64,000 bases of DNA from Oryzias latipes (lineage: Eukaryota > Chordata > Actinopteri > Beloniformes > Adrianichthyidae): assembly GCF_002234675.1 (NCBI RefSeq), contig NC_019859.2:10443983-10507982 (forward strand), written 5' to 3'. Of the stretch, positions 32,425 to 60,839 are shown piece after piece; positions within the stretch are counted from its first letter, which is position 1; every line of letters starts with the position of its first letter. Below the pieces are notes generated by a model. It was not told the DNA's origin, searched no databases, and was given only the letters and a program-made list of their open reading frames with translations. The position numbers were made by a program, and so were the translations under genes.

Positions 32425-33500
32425 CCAAATGTATTGGCTCACCTTGTTTGACTCACATATGAACTGAGGTGCCATCCCATTTCTATCCCATAGAGTTTAA
32501 TAAGATGTTGGTCCACCTTTTGCAGCCATTACAGCTTCAACTCTTCTGGGAAGGCTGTCCACAAGGTTAAGGAGTGTGTTTACAGGAATTTCTGACCATT
32601 CTTCCAGAAGCACATTGGTGAGGTCACACACTGGTGGAGAAGGCCTGGCTCTCAGTCTCCGCTTTAATTCATCCTAAAGGTGTTCAATCGGGTTCATGTC
32701 AGGACTCTGTGCAGGCCGGTCAAGTTTATTCACACCAGACTATCATCCATGTCTAGATAGAAAGATAGATAGATGACTTTATTAATCCCACAATGGGGAA
32801 ATTTCATTTATCTGTTTATTTATTTGTCTACATGGACTTTGCTTGTTGGAAGAGGAAGAGGCCCGCTCCAAGCTGTTCCCACAAGGTTGGGAGCATGGAA
32901 TTGTCCAAAATGTTTTGGTATCCTAAAGCATTAGTCCTGAAAAAAACAACCACACATCATAATTCCTCCTCCAACAAACTTCACACTTGGCACAATGCAG
33001 TCAGAAATGTACCGTTCTCCTAGCAACCTCCAAACCCAGACTCATCCATCAGGTTGTCAGATGGAAAAGTGGGATTCACCACTGCTCCAAAGTCCAGCGG
33101 CAGTGTTCTTTACACCACTGCATCCGATATTTTGCGCTGCACTTTGTGATGTATAGCTTAGATGCAGCTGCTTGGCCATAGAAACCCATTTCATGAAGCT
33201 CTCTGCGTACTGTACTTGGGCTAATCTTAAGGTCAAATGAATTTTGGCGCTCTGTAAGTTGACTGTGGAATATTTAGGAGTGAGGAAATTTTACCACTGG
33301 ATTTGTTGCACAGGTTGCATCCTATGGCAGTTCCACGCTGGAATTCACTGAGTTCCTGACAGCGGCCCATTCTTTCACAAATATTTGTGAAAACAGTCTG
33401 CATGCCTGAGAGCTTGATTTGTGCATCTGTGGCAGGGCCAAGTGATTAGGACACCTGATTCTGATCATTTAGATGGGTGAGCGAATATTTTTGGTTTGTT
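32425..33500 (-). pseudogene. Degenerate Tc1/mariner transposase copy
   Basis: On the minus strand this reads as a decayed Tc1-like transposon. Near 33370 a Met-Gly-Arg-Cys start is followed by a helix-turn-helix-like segment with NKSSGKISSLLNIPQST. Later there are remnants of WRLPGERYIS-type and HNASAYQ-type catalytic-domain text and a Pro-Asp-Leu-Asn-Pro-Ile-Glu block near 32690. The element is broken: a large internal deletion falls after the first helix-turn-helix, there are several frameshifts and stops, and a short repeat (32750-32812) has inserted in the middle. The inverted-repeat ends are too decayed to place. It is not functional. Confidence 0.8.
32750..32812. repeat. GATA-type microsatellite with CTTTATTAATCCCA tail, nested
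   Basis: TAGATAGAAAGATAGATAGA is followed by CTTTATTAATCCCACAATGG, the widely repeated tail of certain fish retroelements. It interrupts the Tc1 copy and so arrived later. Confidence 0.75.
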
Positions 33501-33505
33501 TAAAG

Positions 33506-34149
33506 AGAACATTGCCCTGCTCCCGTGTCGCTCTTGGTGTTGTTTGTACCTGTATATCAGGGGATTTAAAAAAAAACAAATAAATAAAAGTGGAACAAAA
33601 GACCAGATTTAGTAGCTGATTAACATTTTTTCAAGTTCCACTTCTCAGCTGCTACTGAAGCAAACGGGAAGTTCATAACTACCATCGGTACACTTAATAA
33701 ATAAATAAATAAATTCTGTATGGGAAATACGTGTACAATTATTATCTTTGACTTGAAGACATTTTATCTTAATTTTACAAATTTTGAGTGTACTGTTTGC
33801 TATTATTAATCTGCAAAGTAGACATTTCTGCAAAAAATAATTTTACAGAACATTGCTAAATGTTCACCCTATTGTTTATATTTCAGTGGGCTGTGAAAAA
33901 ACGCATTTAGATATTTTTGCAGTCCTTAGAATTCACTGTTGCTCTGAGTTACTGCATAAAAAGACTTTGGTTTCCTCACCTTTTAATCTGAAAAACCAGA
34001 ACAACAGACTGGTGTGACAGGAATGCCTTATTTTGTATTATTACAGCCTGCAGCAGTCAAGGACTGCAAGGACCTTTTTCTTTTTTTGAGAAAAACTCAA
34101 AAAGGTTCAAAAAGCCCTCAAAGGAAAGGACTAAGCCAAAAAAGACATG
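33506..34149. other. Intergenic, nothing recognised
   Basis: AT-rich; an AAATAAATAAATAAAT-like tract lies at about 33695-33712. No gene is seen. Confidence 0.5.
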
Positions 34150-34300
34150 ACCATTCTATCATTCATTCATCTGCTGAACCCGTTTTGTCTCTTTTGGGGT
34201 CACTGGGCTGCTGGAGCCTATCCCGTCTACTTGTGGGTGAAGGCGAGGGACATCCTGGACAGGTCGCCAGTCTGTCACAGGGCCACAAATCACACACCCA
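34150..34300 (+). repeat. Interspersed fish repeat (GGGGTCAC-GGCTG family), copy 2
   Basis: Same family and orientation as 19836-19965: TTTGGGGTCACTGGGCTG, GGAGCCTATCCC, ACATCCTGGACAGGTCGCCA and GTCTGTCACAGGGCC blocks, ending in a CACAC-rich tail. Confidence 0.85.
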
Positions 34301-34554
34301 TACACACTCACACACTGAATTTCTGCGCTTTTGAGTGAAAATTTGTCCCCCGCCCCTTTGAAAATTCACCTAAATTTGCACACACCTAGTACCCGGCGAA
34401 AATTAATTTTGGGCATGGTGAACGACCCCCACTCCCCAAGACCATGACATCACAGCGAGCAGTTTTGTAAAAATTATGACTGGGCCAAAAGTCGCTTGTG
34501 TAGCCACACATTTTTTTTTCTTCAAAATACAGTAACGAAACCAAAACACACATG

Positions 34555-34965
34555 TCGAGGATATCCAAGGGAATTTTTAAATTATTATGGGATGGCCAAA
34601 CGTTTCACGGCTTGGCTGCCATTTTGTGGCAAAGCTTGAGATTTGTGTTTTTACGACATCATGGGAAAACAATATTTTATTTTGTGCGATTTTCACAAAA
34701 TTTCACATGCAACCAGCTCGAGTCTACAAACACAACAGATAATTCATTGACCTTTGACCTTGGGAAGAGGCCATTATCTTAGATTTAAAAAAATGCACCT
34801 TTATTACCAGCTAAAAACTAGAACTCATCCTAAGGATTTTTATCAACTGTCTCGTAATTTCTCAGGCATCAATGGCAAACTAATTTGGAAAAAAAGGTTG
34901 GAATTACAAGTTGTAGATTTTAAACGGCGTGCGCGCGCACATTTTTTAGCGTAAAAATTAAATCT
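34555..34965 (+). repeat. Unclassified repeat, copy R1
   Basis: This is the first of two diverged direct copies about 579 bases apart. Shared landmarks with R2 are GGATATCCAA, GCGATTTTCAC(A/G)AAATTTCACA, GAGTCTACAA or AAGTCTACAA, CCTTTGACCT, CAGGCATCAATGGCAA and GTTGTAGATTTT. There is no coding potential. Confidence 0.8.
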
Positions 34966-35129
34966 GCGATTCCCTGGGGCAAGATGAACAAAACGATTTA
35001 ACATTCAATAAGATTATATTAGGAATGTGGATGTGGTAAACAATAAAACGCTGCAAGAAATTTTGCTGACTCAGTTAGAAAATTAAAATCAGAAGTTTTT
35101 TATCCATTCACCAACAAAACCAATATACC

Positions 35130-35525
35130 CAGTCGGGGATATCCAAAGGAAGTTTTGAAATCCTTGTGGGGTGGCGACACGACCTACAATTTGGCCGCTA
35201 TTATGTGTCTAAGTTTGTGATTTAGCAATTTTTTATGTTTTTCCACAATATTGGAAAATTAACTTTTTTTCAGGCGATTTTCACGAAATTTCACACACAT
35301 ACCGCTAGCTTAAGTCTACAACCAGGTCTGGAGTTTCGTCAACCTTTGACCTCAGGAAGAGGCTGTCATCTTCAATTAAAAATAAAAGCACCTATGGTAA
35401 CAGATTCTAACAACAACAGCGAGCGTCTCGTAACTTCTCGGGCATCAATGGCAAGCTACTGTGGAAATGTTGCTGTAAGAAGTTGTAGATTTTGAACGGT
35501 GTGTGTGTGGTGAGCTCACAAAAGT
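35130..35525 (+). repeat. Unclassified repeat, copy R2
   Basis: Direct diverged copy of R1 with the same landmark order. A third, reversed, weaker copy lies at 6740-6990, so this is a dispersed family rather than only a local duplication. Confidence 0.8.
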
Positions 35526-35699
35526 GGCATTCTCCTGTAACTTGCCCACTGTGAAAATTTAGTGCAGGCATCCATGGCTAGAACTGGAAAAATTGAAATA
35601 ACATTGGAAATGAACATATAAGCAATGTGGTTAGGTAACAGCTCTGTTGCTAACGAAATCCAAAAGTTTACTTTTTCCGTCTGAAACATATGTAGATCC

Positions 35700-36290
35700 G
35701 TTCGAAGAATGTGTGTGTGTGTGAGAATGCATGGGTGGGGGCTTCCTCACCAGTACCCGCTGGGGCTCACCTTCCCTTTTGCAGCGTGGGGAGCGTGGGG
35801 GGGATAAGGAAGGAGGGGTCGAGGAACGTGTTGGGTGAGGGGGCTGTAGAGGGTAGTGTAGTGTGGGGAGGTAGGGGTGGAGCTGTGGTTGCGTCGTGAT
35901 CTTTGGGCTGCTTGGGTTGGGCGCTGGGGCTGACCTGCGGTGACGAGGCCTGCGGTGGTGGGCTGCCACCACCGGGCCACTGGGTCCTGGCTTCGTCTTT
36001 GACCCGTGCCTCGGTTTTCAGTGCTCGGTGGCTCGGTATGGCGGAGCGCGCCTGTCCTGAGGCCTGGGGGTCCTCCTGCCTCCTGGTGGCGGAGGGGCAC
36101 CTGCAGGGGGGCCTCCACTGCACCTGGCTGGGTGGGTGGGCAGTGTCTCTCCCCCCGCTCAGGCTGCGCTGGGGACGCTCCTGGTCCGGGGTCTCCCCCT
36201 CTCTCCTGGTCTGGCTGGTTGGGCTGGGGAGGATCTGATTCCCCTAACGATCACATGGTTCACTTTGGCAGCGTGCATGTAGCTCCACCC
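35700..36290. repeat. G-over-C skewed GC-rich island
   Basis: About 600 bases are far richer in G and T on the plus strand than the surrounding AT-rich DNA, with runs such as GGGGGG and repeated CTGGCTGGGTGGGTGGG-type text. Overlapping ORFs of about 110-123 codons in several frames arise from the composition. The text resembles GC-rich repeats scattered in teleost genomes; a CpG island is less likely because CpG is not the dominant dinucleotide. Confidence 0.5.
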
Positions 36291-36514
36291 CCATGTGCAC
36301 GTGCACACTGGCACACGGCTCCCTGTCTGCTTTATCCCTCCTCCCAACCCACAGTGTACTGATGGACAGATATCTTCCACTTTTCTTAGTGTCAGAATTT
36401 CACTTTTTTTCACTTCACAATTTTCAAAGCTTAAAATCATAACCTGTTGAAATTAGCAACTCTGCACTTGTATCCCCTCACTTTCCCCTCCCTCTTTATT
36501 TCTTTTTCTTCTAC

Positions 36515-36542
36515 CCCCCCCCCCCCACACACACACACACAC
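36515..36542. repeat. (C)n followed by (CA)n microsatellite
   Basis: A run of about 15 cytosines passes into about eight CA repeats. Confidence 0.9.
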
Positions 36543-36559
36543 TTTCCAACTCTCCCTCC

Positions 36560-37490
36560 CTTTACTAAAAAGAATATGTATATATAAATAAAACACAAAA
36601 TGTAACAAATAAATAAAAAGTAATAAAAAACATATAATAACTAATCTAAAAGGGGTTTATACAAATTTACACCCTGGTTACCCGAAGATTCATAACCTCT
36701 TTTTGTAACTGTAAAACCTGTCCAACACAAAAGGCCTTCAGCTCTCATCTGTTGGCTCAGTTGTTGGACAGAACAAGTTAAAAAAAGTGCATTTTCCATA
36801 AAAGTATCACCTGCAGGTCTTACCATTACTAGCCTCTTAAGCCATGTGTTTTTCTGTAAAACAGCCTAATCTCATTATGGCACAAAACAAATGTAACATC
36901 AACTTCATTTCAAAAAGTAAATTTGAAATAAACTTTTCCTATTTTTGTTTTTGCTTGTTCTTGTTAATTCAAATGTTTGGAAGAAAATGTTAAAGTGAAG
37001 GAAGAAACCTTTGGGGCTTACATTTGCAATTATGAGACTTCCTCCTAGTGGTGAAGTAGGGCCACTGCATCCAGCAGCCAAATTCAACGCTAAATCTGAA
37101 ATATGAAAGGCAATTCTCCTTTACAACCCTTTTCATTCCTATGAAATTATTACAACAAAAATATAATTTTATTTAATCCTCATTTTAAGGATCTAAAAAT
37201 CCAAGCGCATAATCAAAAATCTCCAAAATTACCTGGAATTTAAGTATCAATACCAGTCATACTTTATTCTAAAAAATCACAAACTTTAAAATAAGTAAAA
37301 TATCTACAAGTAAAACTAGGCATTTTGTTAATATTAACTCCAAGTAAATCTTTCCATTTTTAATAAAATAAATCTAAATAAAATAAATCTAAATAATAAA
37401 TCTAATAAAACAAAAACTTTTATTTGGAAAAAAAAATTCTGGCCATGGTGTAAGAAGGAATGAAGATATCTTGACAATGTCACACAACAT
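36560..37490. other. Intergenic AT-rich stretch downstream of smarca4
   Basis: No exon or named repeat is seen; TAAATAAA-type simple tracts occur at about 37365-37410. Confidence 0.5.
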
Positions 37491-37497
37491 CAAAAGT

Positions 37498-39455
37498 TTA
37501 TTATTTCCTTCTTAGTTCAAGCAGCAAGAATACAACACAACAAAGACAGATCTTGAAAAATCAGTGAAGAAAACATTGACGCTTTGGTTCACTCTAGTTA
37601 CCTACTGAAATGAGAGAAGTAAAGTACTCAGCTTGCAAGCTGTACATACGTGCATTGACGTTATTATAAATACTCTTCACAGTATATCCAAAAACACACA
37701 GCCATGAGGCAGTCATGAGCAGAGGAGCCGCTGTCGCTTCATCTTGGAAACAAAAACATAAAAAGTGCAAAATATCACCACACAAGATTAAAAGAAAAAA
37801 ACGGAAGGAGGACTCATTAAAGCTACAGTGCTCACTGATTTTTTTTAGGCTTACAATCAACTTTTATACAGTAAGTGCTGTATACAGGGTGTGGAGCAGG
37901 TAAGCAGCAGGAACGTTGTTTTTTTCCTTCTTTGTTGAGCCCCTTGGCCTCAGCTCCCATTAAACCTCAGTCAAATAACTGGTGACTTGCTAAACAAGAC
38001 AGGATAAGGGTGGAAACATCCTGCGCCCACACCAGACTTAAAGAGTAATCCCTGGTCACAAACACATTTCTGCAATCATAGCGCTTCCAAAAAAACTAAC
38101 TGCTTTTACAAAAGATGACAGGAAAGAGGTCTGCTTTTGTCCAGATGTGAAATGAGGTGGTGGCTTCACAAAAAAAAGCATTTCTAACAAAATAATTTTC
38201 TGTTTACAGTCTACATCCTTCACTTGGCTAATTAGGCCCAGGTCTTACATGAATTCTTTGCCCCCAAAAAAGCCCTAATTAATCAATTTTACAGCAAATC
38301 TCTGTATTTTAACATAACATAAGCAGTATTTGTCAGGGCTTAAACAAAAGAAACTTCAATTATATTCTTGCGCATCTTAATGGCAACATTTTAATTATAA
38401 TTTAAAAGCTACTTTATGATTATTAAAAGTGATGCCTAACAAAATATTGGAAGGTATTTCGGAGAAAATTCCATCCCCTTGTGTTAATAATTCAACAGAC
38501 TTTCTTTCATATGTTAAAGGTTGACATACATTTTAAGTCTTTATCTATGCGCACAGAAATGCGCACCACTACATGATGTTTTATAGATTATTTTAAAAAA
38601 AAAAGAACAAATAAATTCTGAATATGGAGGCTTTAGAATAAAGTGAAGCCTCATTTCCTTCAGGGCTCGGCTAAAATGAAAAAAAAAAAAACAGGAAATC
38701 TACATAAGTGAACTGAAGGAGTTAGACTAATAAAATTAGGATTAGCATGAAATAATTTCACATTACACACGTATATTTCCGTTTCTCACGTAAATCTAAC
38801 AACATTGTAGTAGTTGTGTCCCTTTACCAGCTCTGCCTCTCAGTGCTCAGTGGGCTGCATGTTATCATATCAGACACTTGTTTTACTGTCAACATTTTGG
38901 ACCTCTGAAGGGTTTTGACCTTTAAAAGACTAATGCCATCAAACTGGCTAGAGATGTAGATTTATTTGGACTTGACCGAGCAACTGTCACAAATTACATT
39001 ATTGTTTTACTTAATAAGATTATCTGGCTTTAAATCACAAGCACTCAAAATGCCTTGAATGACGGTTAAAAGAAACGTAACTTAAAAAGCCGTAACATTT
39101 TGAAGACAGAAGAGGCAGGCCTGCCCGGTTTGGTTGTGAATATCTTTAAAAAGTGTATTATTTTCTATCAGGTATTTTTCCAGGAATTCACTAGACACTT
39201 ACAGGGATTTCAGAGACTTTAGGTAGATTTAAAAAAAAAAAGTTATTTATTTTTTATCAGCTTCTCTGCGCAATACAGAAAAGTCCTCCTTCAAATCAGT
39301 CAGCAATAGTTTGGACTCTGAAGTCACATTCATCATATCTCCATTCAACTTTTGACAGAGGGTGGAAGGGGTTGACTGAGGTTTATTCAATATTGTTTAT
39401 GTGCTGTTTGATTTGTGTCTCTTTCAGGCCTCCTCCTTTTCTAGAACAGTACAGT
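37498..39455 (-). other. smarca4: Probable smarca4 3' UTR
   Basis: This lies between the smarca4 stop codon (39456-39458) and a minus-strand AATAAA signal at 37498-37503. The ORF at 37594-37860 on the minus strand shows no family resemblance and I treat it as untranslated. Nearer signals may be used instead, so the end is uncertain. Confidence 0.45.
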
Positions 39456-56336
<16,881 letters not shown>

Positions 56337-57020
56337 CACCCTGGATCTCCTGCTCCAAGTCGAGCAGAGGGGACCTGAGAGGAAAAAGGAGTGTGCACAA
56401 AAATGACAATCTAAATATAATCCTATTTTTATGATGATGATAAATCTGATATTTTCTAATTGCTGTATGCCTTCCTCGTGACAATTAATATTATCATTAT
56501 TATAAGGTGAATACTGTCAAAGCCATTCTTTAGCTGCGTTGCACCAATTCCACCCGTTGGGCTGATATCCAATTACAGCTGCCAAGTCCAACTGTGAGCT
56601 GGCCGCGGGGAGATACAGTAAATGATGCACATGAGCCTCTGCAGCTGAGAACCGCCTCAACAGGAACGCTTTCATCGGCTGAATAAATATATATAAAAAA
56701 AAGGGGGGGAGAATGGCGGACTGTGCTTCTGCGATTTACCTACCCGGATCATGAACAGGACAGGCAGCTTTTAGCTAAAACCTCTGCGCTCACGAAGGGG
56801 TTTTTGCGGGAGATGGAAGAAGACGCAGCAATTTTCGCAATTAGACAACTCACCCTCTTTATAATCTGCCTTCAAGCGTTGATTTGTTTCACCGACGTGG
56901 CTCGAGCGCCCCCCTCCACCGCTCCTATGACCGAATGTCTAGTCACGGCCGTTGGGCGGTGCGCATGCGTGCGAGGCGACAACGGTCCTGAGTTTGAGGC
57001 GTCAAGAAGATGCTCCCCGG
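56337..57020 (-). promoter_or_regulatory. smarca4: smarca4 5' UTR and putative upstream promoter region
   Basis: The first coding exon extends 38 bases upstream of the ATG to an acceptor (CTCTCAG at 56375-56381), so at least one non-coding exon lies further upstream. The GC-richer, CpG-containing stretch at about 56880-57010 is the likeliest promoter, but no donor could be fixed with confidence. Confidence 0.4.
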
Positions 57021-57740
57021 ATAAAAGCAGAACATCTAGGGGAATTTATTCTAGAAACATCATCTGCCAGTATGGAAGTAAACAGTTGGATCCTTTTTCA
57101 AGTAATTTTTTTAATTGCTCCAGTTTTAGAAGCTATATAAAACATGTCATTATAAAATGCCTGACTTTTTTAAGGGGAAAAAACAAGAAAAATTAGGTTT
57201 AACTATTTAAAAAATGGTATGTGAAAAAGATTTATACATTAAGGATTGAAAAAAAAAAACGATTAAAAAATACAAATTAAAGCAAGTTTATAACAAAGAT
57301 AAGGACTACAAAATAAAGTTCAGAATTCTCACAGAAATTCTAAACACTGGAAATTCAGGCAGAATTCTATTGACATTTAATTACAAATTCCAGGTTTTTT
57401 TTTACTTCTGATGGAAAATTTAAGCAACTAAGTTAGGGGAAAAAATAAAACGTTCCCCTTTTTTTTCTAATCTTGGGGCTTTCCTCTTTTTCTTTATGCT
57501 TCCCAGGAAACGTAACAGACAAATCCAAAATAGTATTTAAGATTTGCAAACAGTGGGGTCTAACGATGTCTTTATAGAAAAAGTTGCCTGCAGTGCACGC
57601 AAACCTTAAAATATAAGGACAAAAGTCTTAATGACTCATGTCTTCACCAACAGGCCTTGCAAAAAATGTTCATTAAAATAAACCCAAAGATAAAATAAGG
57701 ATGAAACAAATAACACACAGCCAGACCATGGTAAAGACAC
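57021..57740. other. Intergenic AT-rich stretch
   Basis: A- and T-runs; no gene or named repeat is seen. Confidence 0.5.
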
Positions 57741-57953
57741 CAGGGGCCTGTTTCAGAAAGGAGGTTCGACCAACTCTGAGGTTGAACTTGAACTCTGAGT
57801 TGGTCAAAGAGATTAACAACTCTGAGTTTTCTGTTTCAGAGAAGCTGATCCGAGTTAGGTCAATCAACTCTGAGTGGACTGATTCGGAGGTGAGCGTGCG
57901 CACCGCGACTATAAGAAGCCATTATCAATGGAGCGCAGATATCACGAGTCACC

Positions 57954-58987
57954 ATGGCAACCGTGAAAAAAAGAGGTCTGCGTATTTTTCGCCAGCTGAA
58001 CTTGACGTGCTGCTGCAGAGTTACAGTGAATATGAGCACATAGTCCAGAAGAAAAGCAACACCGCTGCATCTGCAAAACAGAGACAGTTAGCGTGGGAAA
58101 ACATAGCTGCTCAAGTTAATGCCTAAGTTTGCATTTAAATCATTGTTATGAAATATTGACTGTAATAACTTTTTAAATAGCGTAAGGAGTGAAATAAAAA
58201 ATGGCGATATTTAGGTGTACTTTTGAAGTGTTATTCCTGGTGTAATTGCATGAAATGCTGCATAGTGTACAGAACCAATCTGGGGGGAAAATGCATTTAA
58301 CGTCGGTAATGTTTAGAGGACTTTTTGTTAACCTTCCCCTCTTGGTCAGTTTAATATTAATACATGCAATTGTGTTTTAAAAGTGAACTTTTGTCTACTG
58401 TTGAACCTTTCGCTGCGCGAAGGCTTCTCCTTTCTTTTCTCTCGTCTTTCCGACCGTGGTCAGAAGCGCAGGGGAGATTTCCTCCAGGGCCGAAGGGAAT
58501 TCTCCTTCGGGGTTCACTTCCCGTTGGAAACCCTCAACCTCCAGAGCGGATTAAGAATGACTCCAAAACAGTTATTCTGGGAATGACACCTTCTCTTTAT
58601 TTAACTAAGTGCTCCGTCCTCCGAACACACAATATATACCACGCACACACCTCCGCTCCGTGCTCACCCCCCCCCCCCCCCATCTGCACCTGCACTCGCC
58701 CCCCCCCCCCCATCTGCACCTGCAATCGCCCCTCCCCTTGTCTCTCGTGGATCGCACCCCGCTCAGCACACACACACTGCAACACTACCCTTGTATTGAT
58801 CAAGTGGTATAGGTTTATATGGGATTAAGAAAGTAAGCAGTACTAGCAAATTGTGTTTCCAAAAAGTAATTGTTACATTGATCTAATTCAATGTCCCTGA
58901 TTTCATTTTCATGTAGATGCAATCCTGCAGGAATTAAAAGAACATGGCAGCAGCTAAGAATGAAGTATAAAACCATAATTCAATCAG
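57954..58987 (+). pseudogene. Harbinger Myb/SANT-like gene, decayed two-exon remnant
   Basis: The Myb/SANT-like protein of Harbinger elements helps bring the transposase to DNA. Exon 1 (to 58122) encodes FSPAELDVLLQSYSEYEHI, then a segment ending QRQLAWENIAAQVNA. Exon 2 (58917-58987) continues in frame with CNPAGIKRTWQQLRMKYKTI, a typical end of the trihelix-like domain. Two breaks are visible: the ATG at 57954 is one base out of frame with the domain, next to an A-run, and the intron starts CTAAGT rather than GTAAGT, a lost donor. The rest of the gene is absent. It cannot make a normal protein. Confidence 0.8.
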
Positions 58988-59003
58988 GTCAAATCTGAGC
59001 ATG

Positions 59004-59258
59004 TCATGGATGTAGGCTTTGTTGACAATATTTGACATATGAAACATCTACATAGCAATACATATCTAATGTTGTTTTCATTGTATATGTAATTGACTGC
59101 AACGAAAAACGGTAACGCTCAAACAGAAACGTATGGAGCAATGACAAAAAATCGAGTCTTCTCAAAATCCTCGTACGAGGTAAATGTAATTCTCTATGAA
59201 TCAATGCAGCCTCCTCGTCTATTGGGTCCTCCAAAAAAGAACAAGCCATTCTTGTCAC
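59004..59258 (-). pseudogene. Harbinger transposase N-terminal fragment
   Basis: A minus-strand frame of 84 codons opens with a Met-Ala-Cys-Ser-Phe-Leu-Glu-Asp-Pro motif, then EEAALIHREL, TRILRRLDF and FLFERYRFSLQSITY, the pattern of the first exon of HARBI1-like transposases. The text after SITY looks non-coding. The DDE catalytic exons are missing, so it is a deletion remnant. Confidence 0.75.
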
Positions 59259-59590
59259 TTAGACCGTCTCTGTCTGTGTGACGGAAATGTGGGCAATGAA
59301 GGTTAAAGCGAAAAATACCGCTTCGTCTTTAAAAAGGGGAGGGGACCGGCAGAAACCTTGAGTTTAGGGAATAAAACCTGCTCCCGACCAGGTTAGGTTC
59401 ACAGCATAAGTAACCATGGACACTGACTCCGTGTATAAGTTACCTCTCTTTCAGAAACGGGTTTGACTTACTCTGCTTTCTCTGGTTTAACAAACCTCCC
59501 ATTCTGAAACAGAAAACCCAGGGTTTCCCTGATTTCAGGGTTAACATACTCAGAGTTTACACTTAACCTCCTTTCTGAAACAGGCCCCAG

Positions 59591-60839
59591 GAAGCCAACT
59601 TTAAGAGTGAACTTTATTGACTGATCCTTCTGGTTGGTAATGAGGTCTAGACAAAAAGGTAAGAATGTGGAATTCAGAAGCAGAAGGAGCAAGTGCACAT
59701 GTAATTACCAGAAGATGCTTTTTATTCAGAGTTTTCCAGAGTTGTTTGAGTTTAAAGCTTTTAGATGAGTATAGAACACACCCCAAACCTCCTCTCCAGG
59801 TTACAGTGAGCCGACAACAAAAAAGACAGAGACAAACCTCCCTAATAAAAGAAAAGTACTACGGCAAAGCAAGACACGTACATCAATTTTACAACCAGTG
59901 TTCAGATTTATTCAGGACACAAATCCTGACGTTTGCAGCAGTATTCTTCACAGAAAACATTTCTCATTTAGGGGAAGTAACAGAAGATGGAGCAAAACTC
60001 TTGAGTTTAAGTTGTAAAGAATCTTAATAGTTTTTTGGCCATGAGACACATCACAGGACTAAAAAAAACCCAACTCTTTAAATTCTATAACAATGTCAAG
60101 TTATAACTCAGCCTATGAGGATTTTCATTTCTATAACATCTCAGAGTTTTAATGTGTGATGAACCATAACACACAGTTAAAAAGAAGTGCTGTTGTTAGT
60201 CTTCGTAAAACCTTCCAGAACTTGTTTCCAAGTTTTTCTTTTTAAAAACAAAAAAAAAAGTGCAAACCCCTTTCTGACCTTCAACGTAAAGCTCTAGCAT
60301 CTCCATCTCCAGCTAAAAAATGTTGTGTTCCAGCAGAAACTGAGCGTTCAGTATCATTAGATTAATTGTAACAATGGAAGGATATACGGTTGGAAAAGTC
60401 AGTATATTCAGTTGAAAACAGTGCCACTTAAATAGACTTGTGCAATCAACCATAAACATACATTACATAACATTCACTCCCTCACAGATAGACAGATTGA
60501 AATGTGATAAATAAACCAAATAAAAGTTAAAACATGTGCAGCAGATGGCTTGTTTTACATGAACTATACCAGACAGACGACGCTGAGGATTTTAGGTTTC
60601 TTTTCTCATTGGATAAAAGTCTTTTCAAGTACTTGAATGGGTTTTTTTTCCAGCCGTGACCCTTTGAAAAAACTACTATTGAGAACAACCACTTAAAGGG
60701 GATGACAGCATCAATGCAGAAGGAAACAAACTCCAAGAGTCACCATGTAGCTGCAACCCCACAGACTTTCCTACCAGTGGAAAGACCACCAACACTCGCT
60801 GCTGCCACCTAGAGGTAGCAGTCAAGAATGCATTTTTCT
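59591..60839 (-). other. atg4d: atg4d 3' UTR and downstream intergenic DNA
   Basis: This lies downstream of the atg4d stop. A minus-strand AATAAA at 59907-59912 is the likeliest poly(A) signal, which would make a 3' UTR of about 0.9 kb. The plus-strand ORF 59665-60027 has no domain. Confidence 0.45.

Larger units (their letters stand above)
57744..59587. mobile_element. Harbinger-type DNA transposon, internally deleted (1844 bp)
   Basis: The termini GGGCCTGTTTCAGAAAGGAG and its perfect reverse complement CTCCTTTCTGAAACAGGCCC form inverted repeats of at least 20 bases. They are flanked by a 3-base duplication CAG (57741-57743 and 59588-59590). The joined target reads AGACACCAGGAAG, close to the CACCWGG-centred target known for fish Harbinger elements (recalled, not checked). 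Inside are remnants of both typical genes in convergent orientation: the Myb/SANT-like gene on the plus strand and the start of the transposase on the minus strand. The catalytic transposase domain is missing. A tandem (C)n-ATCTGCACCTGCA unit lies at about 58668-58735. Confidence 0.9.

Noticed and set aside
35631-36362. Overlapping ORFs of 86-123 codons in several frames
   Set aside because: They arise from the GC-rich skewed composition, lie in multiple frames at once and show no domains.
37594-37860. Minus-strand ORF of 88 codons with hydrophobic text
   Set aside because: It falls in the presumed smarca4 3' UTR, matches no family I know and has no neighbouring exon.
59665-60027. Plus-strand ORF of 120 codons
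   Set aside because: It is antisense to the atg4d 3' UTR, with no domain or start context.
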